A DNA stretch of 64,000 nt from the NCBI RefSeq assembly GCF_040529045.1, contig NZ_CP131914.1:2340501-2404500 (forward strand), written 5' to 3'. Each line of letters begins with the position of its first letter. Position 1 is the first letter of the stretch. Positions 58,765 through 64,000 of the stretch are shown piece by piece. Below the pieces are notes generated by a model. That model saw only the letters and a program-made list of their open reading frames with translations, did no database searches and was not told where the DNA came from. A program made the position numbers and the translations under genes. Source of the stretch: Xanthomonas indica (lineage in GTDB: Bacteria; Pseudomonadota; Gammaproteobacteria; Xanthomonadales; Xanthomonadaceae).

Positions 58765-61374
58765 ATGTCAGCTTCCTCTCCTGCCGATCGTTGGATCGTC
58801 CTCAAGTTCGGCGGCACCTCGGTGTCGCGTCGTCATCGCTGGGACACGATTGGAAGGCTGGCGAAAAAACGCGCGGACGAGACCGGTGCGCGGGTGCTGG
58901 TGGTGGTGTCGGCCTTGTCCGGGGTCACCAACGAACTGACCGCGATCGCCGACGGCAGCGCCGACAGCGCGCAGCGCGTGGCCGCGCTGGAGCAGCGCCA
59001 CCGCGATTTCCTGGCCGAACTGGACCTCGATGCCGAGGCGGTGCTGGGCGAACGCCTGGCGGCGCTGCGCGGCCTGCTCGCCGATCCGCGCGCGGCCGAG
59101 CGCACGCTGGACTGGCAGGCCGAGGTGCTGGGGCAGGGCGAACTGCTGTCCTCCACCCTCGGCGCGGCCTATCTGCGCGCCAATGGCCTGGACATGGGCT
59201 GGATGGATGCGCGGCAGTGGCTGGACGCGCTGCCGCCGCAGCCGAACCAGAGCGCCTGGTCGCGGCGCCTGTCGGTGTCGTGCCAGTGGCAGTCCGATCC
59301 GGCCTGGCGCACGCGCTTCGTCGCCCAGCCCACGCGCATGCTGATCACCCAGGGCTTCATCGCCCGGCACGAGGACGGTGGCACCGCCATCCTCGGCCGC
59401 GGTGGCTCGGACACCTCGGCGGCGTATTTCGGCGCGCTGCTCGGCGCCAGCCGGGTCGAGATCTGGACCGACGTGCCGGGCATGTTCAGCGCCAATCCGC
59501 GCGAAGTGCCGGATGCGCGCCTGCTGACCCGCCTGGACTACTACGAGGCGCAGGAAATCGCCACCACCGGCGCCAAGGTGCTGCACCCGCGCTCGATCAA
59601 GCCGTGCCGCGACGGCGGCGTGCCGATGGCGATCCTGGACACCGAGCGCCCGGAACTGCCCGGCACCAGCATCGACGGCAATGCCCGCACCGTGCCCGGG
59701 GTCAAGGCGATCAGCCGCCGCAACGGCATCGTGCTGGTGTCGATGGAAGGCATCGGCATGTGGCAGCAGGTCGGCTTCCTCGCCGACGTGTTCGCGCTGT
59801 TCAAGAAGCACGGGTTGTCGGTGGACCTGATCGGCTCGGCCGAGACCAACGTCACCGTGTCGCTGGATCCGAGCGAGAACCTGGTCAACACCGACGTGCT
59901 GGCCGCGCTGTCGGCCGATCTGGCGGAGATCTGCCGGGTCAAGATCATCGTGCCGTGCGCGGCGATCACCCTGGTCGGGCGTGGCATGCGCTCGCTGCTG
60001 CACAAGCTTTCGGACGTGTGGGCCACGTTCGGCAAGGAGCGCGTGCACATGATCTCGCAGTCGTCCAACGACCTGAACCTGACCTTCGTCATCGACGAAA
60101 CCGACGCCGACGGACTGCTGCCGATCCTGCACGCCGAACTGATCGACAGCGGCGCGATGCCGGTGGAGGAGGCCGAGGTGTTCGGTCCGCGCTGGCGCGA
60201 GATCGCCGGCACCGTGCGGCCGCGGCCGGTGCCGTGGTGGAAGGGCGAGCGCGCGCATCTGCTGCGCCTGGCCGAGGCCGGCACGCCGCGCTACGTCTAT
60301 CACCTGCCGACGCTGCGCGAGCGCGCGCGTGCGCTCAAGGCGATCGCGGCGGTGGACCAGCGCTACTACGCGATCAAGGCCAATGCGCATCCGGCCATCC
60401 TGCAAACCCTGGTCGAGGAGGGCTTCGGCCTGGAATGCGTCTCGCACGGCGAGCTGCGCCGGGTGTTCGAGACCGTCCCGGAGCTGTCGCCGCGGCGCGT
60501 GCTGTTCACCCCCAGCTTCGCGCCCCGGGCCGAGTACGAAGCCGCGTTCGCGCTGGGCGTGACCGTGACCGTGGACAACGTCGAGGCCTTGCAGCGCTGG
60601 CCGGAGCTGTTCCGCGGCCGCAGCCTGTGGCTGCGCATCGACCTGGGCCACGGCGACGGCCACCACGAGAAGGTCAACACCGGCGGCAAGGCCTCCAAGT
60701 TCGGGCTGTCGGCGACCCGCGTCGACGAGTTCGTCGAGGCCGCGCGCGCGCTGGATATCCGCATCGTCGGCCTGCACGCGCACCTGGGCAGTGGCGTGGA
60801 GACGGCGCAGCACTGGCGGCGGATGTGCGACGAACTGGCCGGCTTCGCGCGGCGCATCGGCAGCGTCGAGGTCATCGACATCGGCGGCGGCCTGCCGATC
60901 CCGTACAGCGCCGACGACGAGCCGTTCGACCTGGACACCTTCGCGCAGGGCCTGGCCGAGGCCAAGGCGGTGCATCCGGCGTTCCGCCTGGCGATCGAGC
61001 CGGGCCGCTACCTGGTCGCCGAATGCGGCGTGCTGCTGGCCCGGGCCACGCAGGTGATCGAGAAGGACGGCATCCGTCGGGTCGGCCTGGATGCCGGCAT
61101 GAACACCTTGATCCGCCCGGCGCTGTACGACGCCTGGCACGACGTGGCGAACCTGAGCCGGCTTGAGCAGCCGGCCGAGACCGTGTTCGACGTGGTCGGG
61201 CCGATCTGCGAATCCAGCGACGTGTTCGGCAAGCGCCGGCGCCTGCCGGCGGGCACCGCGCCCGACGACGTGATGCTGATCGCCGACGCCGGTGCCTATG
61301 GCTACAGCATGGCCAGCACCTACAACCAGCGCGAGTTGCCCCGCGAGGAGGCGATCGATGCGCGCACGGACTGA
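58765..61374 (+). CDS. lysC-lysA: Bifunctional aspartate kinase / diaminopimelate decarboxylase
   Basis: An 869-residue fusion joining the first and last steps of lysine synthesis. The ATG at 58765 gives MSASSPADRWIVLKFGGTSVS, with the kinase site KFGGTSVS at about 15. GRGGSDTSAAYFGALLGA, ARTVPGVKAI and ACT-like regulatory segments (NGIVLVSMEGIGMW, VSLDPSENLV, AAITLVGRGMR) follow to about 490. From about 500 comes DapDC with the PLP Lys538 (YYAIKANAHPAIL), GLHAHLGSGVE, DIGGGLPIPY, EPGRYLVAECGV and CESSDVFGK. Such fusions are known in Xanthomonadales. The kinase should be lysine-sensitive. The C-terminus overlaps the next gene by 17 nt. Confidence 0.97.
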   Translation: MSASSPADRWIVLKFGGTSVSRRHRWDTIGRLAKKRADETGARVLVVVSALSGVTNELTAIADGSADSAQRVAALEQRHRDFLAELDLDAEAVLGERLAALRGLLADPRAAERTLDWQAEVLGQGELLSSTLGAAYLRANGLDMGWMDARQWLDALPPQPNQSAWSRRLSVSCQWQSDPAWRTRFVAQPTRMLITQGFIARHEDGGTAILGRGGSDTSAAYFGALLGASRVEIWTDVPGMFSANPREVPDARLLTRLDYYEAQEIATTGAKVLHPRSIKPCRDGGVPMAILDTERPELPGTSIDGNARTVPGVKAISRRNGIVLVSMEGIGMWQQVGFLADVFALFKKHGLSVDLIGSAETNVTVSLDPSENLVNTDVLAALSADLAEICRVKIIVPCAAITLVGRGMRSLLHKLSDVWATFGKERVHMISQSSNDLNLTFVIDETDADGLLPILHAELIDSGAMPVEEAEVFGPRWREIAGTVRPRPVPWWKGERAHLLRLAEAGTPRYVYHLPTLRERARALKAIAAVDQRYYAIKANAHPAILQTLVEEGFGLECVSHGELRRVFETVPELSPRRVLFTPSFAPRAEYEAAFALGVTVTVDNVEALQRWPELFRGRSLWLRIDLGHGDGHHEKVNTGGKASKFGLSATRVDEFVEAARALDIRIVGLHAHLGSGVETAQHWRRMCDELAGFARRIGSVEVIDIGGGLPIPYSADDEPFDLDTFAQGLAEAKAVHPAFRLAIEPGRYLVAECGVLLARATQVIEKDGIRRVGLDAGMNTLIRPALYDAWHDVANLSRLEQPAETVFDVVGPICESSDVFGKRRRLPAGTAPDDVMLIADAGAYGYSMASTYNQRELPREEAIDARTD

Positions 61375-61810
61375 GTTCGTCGCGGGCAGCGCCGCGGCCG
61401 GCGCGCTTGCGATGGTGGCTGCCACCGCGGTGGATCAGTCGGGTACGTCGCTGCCGTGGACCGACAGCCTGAAATGGGCGTTGCCGGCGCTGGCCGCCGC
61501 TGCCATCGGCGCAGGGCTGGCGGTGCGCTGGCAGCGCCGCGGGCCCGCGGCGAGCACCGGCGCGCTGGCCCTGCGCACCTCACTCCTGGCCGCGTTGGCC
61601 TACCTGCCGGCGCTGGCGTTGTATGTGCTGGTGGCCGTCCTGGCCTCTGCCGCGTCGGTGCCAGCCGGACAGCATGGGCAACTGCTGCTGATGGCCTTCG
61701 TGTTCGGCTGCCTGCCGCTGCTGTGGGCCGCCTTGCCGTTTTCGATGATCGAATTTCTTCTGTGCCGCCGCTATCTGCGGCACACCCGTGTGCTTGCAGG
61801 ACGTCCATGA
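61358..61810 (+). CDS. Small membrane protein in the lysC-lysA/murL operon
   Basis: A 150-residue protein starting at 61358 behind GAGGAGG (7 nt spacing), inside the end of lysC-lysA. Four hydrophobic segments are seen (about 8-24, 36-55, 70-93, 106-132: ALPALAAAAIGAGLAV, LAALAYLPALALYVLVAVLA, FVFGCLPLLWAALPF). It ends in a basic tail ([15 protein letters not shown]). No family recognised. Its stop overlaps murL (ATGA), so it is sandwiched between two wall-precursor genes, and a related envelope role is plausible but unproven. Confidence 0.8.
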   Translation: MRARTEFVAGSAAAGALAMVAATAVDQSGTSLPWTDSLKWALPALAAAAIGAGLAVRWQRRGPAASTGALALRTSLLAALAYLPALALYVLVAVLASAASVPAGQHGQLLLMAFVFGCLPLLWAALPFSMIEFLLCRRYLRHTRVLAGRP

Positions 61811-63162
61811 CCGCTTTCGACAAACAGCAGATCGCCACCTTCCGCTTCGTGCGCTGCGGCTTCGACGCCGACAGCGGCGTGGCGCGCCTGGTCTACGCGT
61901 TCGACGACGGCCCGGAGCTGGTGGAGACCATCACCGTGCCCGGCGCGCCGTTCGCGCTCGACCCGGCGCGCGCGCAGGCGGCACAGCGCGCCCTGCGCCT
62001 GCTGCACCTGGTCGCCGGCGTCAGCTACTACAAGGCGGCGGTGCCACCGCGCATCGTCATCGACGAGTACGCCATCGATGCCGAGACCGCCGCGCTGCTG
62101 GACAGCGTGTACCTGCATGGCCTGGGCGAGTTCGCCTATCGCAACGGCCTGGACCTGCGCGGGCGCATCCGCTTCCCGGCCGCCGAGGCCGGCGCGGCCG
62201 ATGCGGCGGCGCTGGGCCTGCGCGACCGGGCCCTGGTGGCGATCGGCGGCGGCAAGGATTCGCTGGTCAGCATCGAGGCCTTGCGCGCGGCCGGCGTGGC
62301 GCAGACCGTGACCTGGATCGGCGGCTCGCAGCTGATCCGCGCCTGCGCCGAGCGCACCGGGCTGCCGACCTTGAACATCGGTCGCACGCTGGCGCCGGAA
62401 CTGTTCGAACTGAACCGGCAGGGCGCGTGGAACGGGCATATCCCGGTGACCGCGGTGAACTCGGCGATCCTGGTGTTCGCCGCGGTGCTGCACGACGCCG
62501 GCCAGGTGGTGTTCTCCAACGAGCACTCGGCCAGCTACGGCAGCCAGATCGCCGGCACCGGCGAGGTCAACCACCAGTGGTCCAAGGGCTGGGCCTTCGA
62601 GCAGGCGTTCGGTGCCCAGGTGCAGCGCTACGTGGCCGCGGACCTGCACTATTACTCGTTGCTGCGCCCGCTGTCGGAACTGGCGGTGGCGCGGCAGTTC
62701 GCCAAGACCGACCACTACGACGCGCATTTCTCCAGCTGCAACCGCAATTTCCACATTCTCGGCGAGCGTCCGGCGCACCGCTGGTGCGGGGTCTGCCCGA
62801 AGTGCCATTTCGTGTTTCTGGCGCTGGCGCCGTTCATGCCCAAGACGCGGCTGGTGCGCATCTTCGGCCGCAACCTGCTCGACGATGCCGGCCAGGCCGG
62901 TGGCTTCGATGCGCTGCTGGAGTTCCAGGACCACAAACCATTCGAGTGCGTCGGCGAAGGCCGCGAATCGCGTGCGGCGATGGCCGCGCTGGCGGCGCGT
63001 GCGGAATGGAAGGAGGACGCGCTGGTGGCGCGCTTCATCCGCGAGATCCAGCCGCAGCTCGACCCGGCCGACCTGCGCGTGGAGCCGTTGCTGGAACTGG
63101 ACGCGCAGCACCGCATCCCGGCCGACCTGTGGGAACGCGTGCGTGCGAATTTCGCAGCTTGA
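61807..63162 (+). CDS. murL: UDP-MurNAc-L-Ala-L-Glu epimerase MurL
   Basis: A 451-residue cytosolic protein with a PP-loop ATP site ([19 protein letters not shown], Asp151-Ser152), [36 protein letters not shown] and a [11 protein letters not shown] Cys motif. This matches MurL, the ATP-dependent enzyme that epimerises the terminal L-Glu of UDP-MurNAc-L-Ala-L-Glu to D-Glu in Xanthomonas. That chemistry is from the literature and not visible here. The next gene is MurD-like, which fits MurD2, the ligase that adds L-Glu. The genes overlap by 20 nt. Confidence 0.9.
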   Translation: MTAFDKQQIATFRFVRCGFDADSGVARLVYAFDDGPELVETITVPGAPFALDPARAQAAQRALRLLHLVAGVSYYKAAVPPRIVIDEYAIDAETAALLDSVYLHGLGEFAYRNGLDLRGRIRFPAAEAGAADAAALGLRDRALVAIGGGKDSLVSIEALRAAGVAQTVTWIGGSQLIRACAERTGLPTLNIGRTLAPELFELNRQGAWNGHIPVTAVNSAILVFAAVLHDAGQVVFSNEHSASYGSQIAGTGEVNHQWSKGWAFEQAFGAQVQRYVAADLHYYSLLRPLSELAVARQFAKTDHYDAHFSSCNRNFHILGERPAHRWCGVCPKCHFVFLALAPFMPKTRLVRIFGRNLLDDAGQAGGFDALLEFQDHKPFECVGEGRESRAAMAALAARAEWKEDALVARFIREIQPQLDPADLRVEPLLELDAQHRIPADLWERVRANFAA

Positions 63163-64000
63163 GGCGCAGCGCGTCGCGTTGTGGGGCTGGGGTCGCGAGG
63201 GCCGTGCGGCGTATGCCGCGGTGCGTGGCTGGGAATCGGGAGACGGAATCGGGAAAGCGCGACGCGCGCTGCCGCTGACGGTGTTCTGTTCGGCTGACGA
63301 GGCGGCGGAGATCGCCGCCTTGCACGATCCCGACCTGCACGTGGACACCGAGGCCAGCGCCGAGCGCCTGGCCGCGTTCGATGTCGTGATCAAGTCGCCC
63401 GGGATCAGTCCGTATCGACCCGAGGCACAGGCTGCCGCCGCGCGCGGCACGCGCTTCATCGGCGGCACCGCGCTGTGGTTTGCCGAGCACGCCGGCGCGG
63501 ACGGGGTGGTGCCCGGCAGCGTCTGCGTCACCGGCACCAAGGGCAAGAGCACCACCACCGCGCTGCTGGCGCACCTGCTGCGCGCCGGCGGCCACCGCAC
63601 CGGCCTGGTCGGCAACATCGGCGTGCCGCTGCTGGAAGTGCTGGCGCCTACGCCGCCGCCGCAGTACTGGGCGATCGAACTGTCCAGCTACCAGACCGGC
63701 GATGTCGCCCGCAGCGGCGCGCGGCCGCAGCTGGCGCTGGTGCTGAACCTGTTTCCCGAGCATCTGGACTGGCACGGCAGCCAGGCGCGCTATATCGCCG
63801 ACAAGCTCGAGCTGGTGACGCACGCGCGGCCGCGCATCGCCCTGCTCAATGCCGCCGATCCGCAGCTGGCCAGCCTGCAACTGCCCGACAGCGAGGTGCG
63901 CTGGTTCAACCGCGAGGACGGCTGGCACATGCGCGGCGAGGTGGTCTATCGCGGCGATACGGCGGTGTACGACAGCGCGCAGGCGCCGTTGCCGGGCCGG
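63143..64000 (+). CDS. murD2: UDP-MurNAc-L-alanine–L-glutamate ligase MurD2, 5' part (runs off the window)
   Basis: Open from GTG at 63143 to the window end, 286 residues. The start [20 protein letters not shown] lies inside murL. Mur ligase features: the N-terminal Rossmann loop (GWGREGRA), [15 protein letters not shown] and the P-loop [15 protein letters not shown] at residue 131 (MurD usually has GTNGKS). [32 protein letters not shown] and YIADKLELV follow. Beside murL it should be the L-Glu-specific MurD2 rather than the D-Glu ligase MurD. Residues 29-40 ([12 protein letters not shown]) are encoded by a dispersed repeat. Confidence 0.9.
   Translation, partial: MRISQLEAQRVALWGWGREGRAAYAAVRGWESGDGIGKARRALPLTVFCSADEAAEIAALHDPDLHVDTEASAERLAAFDVVIKSPGISPYRPEAQAAAARGTRFIGGTALWFAEHAGADGVVPGSVCVTGTKGKSTTTALLAHLLRAGGHRTGLVGNIGVPLLEVLAPTPPPQYWAIELSSYQTGDVARSGARPQLALVLNLFPEHLDWHGSQARYIADKLELVTHARPRIALLNAADPQLASLQLPDSEVRWFNREDGWHMRGEVVYRGDTAVYDSAQAPLPGR
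63231..63257 (+). repeat. Dispersed GGGAATCGGGA repeat inside the murD2 coding sequence
   Basis: GGGAATCGGGAGACGGAATC then GGGAAAG lies in frame after the Rossmann loop of MurD2. The same unit is otherwise intergenic in this window (38751, 45888, 49312 and others). It encodes WESGDGIGK, a likely surface loop before the second strand of domain 1. Confidence 0.7.

Overview
The window is high-GC chromosomal DNA of a gammaproteobacterium of the Xanthomonas group (Lysobacteraceae). The markers are a MurL–MurD2 pair (the L-Glu-first peptidoglycan route described in Xanthomonas), a fused aspartate kinase/diaminopimelate decarboxylase, an AvrXca/Svx-type metalloprotease, a suf operon led by an Rrf2-type SUF regulator, and a family of short GGGAATCGGGA-type intergenic repeats. 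No rRNA, tRNA or CRISPR array was seen.

Layout. 1–1.2 kb: the end of an S9 peptidase, a four-copy tandem of a ~135 bp palindromic repeat, and a small FlgC-like protein. 1.2–21.2 kb: a polysaccharide-utilisation-type locus. It holds a Tat-exported protein of unknown glycosidase-like type, a TonB receptor, a GH121-like multidomain enzyme, a GH43 enzyme, an AvrXca-type zinc protease, a Tat-exported DUF1680 (GH127/GH146) β-L-arabinofuranosidase and a second TonB receptor. The enzyme set fits removal of hydroxyproline-linked β-L-arabinofuranosides from plant extensin-like glycoproteins. Four transcription units of the locus carry the same upstream module, TCCGCA–N19–ACAAGACGC. The two receptor promoters add a third box, TTGTGACCGTG, exactly 21 nt further on. 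An Ldh-family imino-acid reductase gene (21.5–22.5 kb) lies next to the locus on the other strand.

22.9–30.8 kb: an RHS island. A secreted RHS/YD-repeat protein with tandem Fn3-like repeats ends in GTGA, overlapping a second Sec-signal-bearing ORF. That ORF carries the RHS core motif and a small toxin-like C-terminus. A low-GC putative immunity gene overlaps it (TGATG), followed by an internally deleted IS5-type element and a low-GC secreted protein.

31–46 kb: housekeeping and accessory genes: htpG, rsmD–coaD, a lipoprotein, a P-loop kinase-like gene, an NmrA-like oxidoreductase, ferredoxin–ggt, a metallo-β-lactamase-fold hydrolase, a GH9 cellulase lipoprotein, a MITE-like element whose end forms the upp stop codon, upp, and a chemoreceptor. 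45–51.4 kb (minus strand): an sufR-like gene followed by sufB, sufC, sufD and sufS, then a GNAT and a Rieske protein. 51.5–58.3 kb: SET-domain methyltransferase, PfpI-like protein, several small conserved proteins, an M23 peptidase, an HU protein with a lysine-rich tail, OsmC, a glycine-zipper protein, PhzF and a PhzF relic. 58.8–64 kb: a tightly overlapping run lysC-lysA, a membrane protein, murL and murD2. The last gene runs off the window.

All calls are from reading the sequence. No database search was run.
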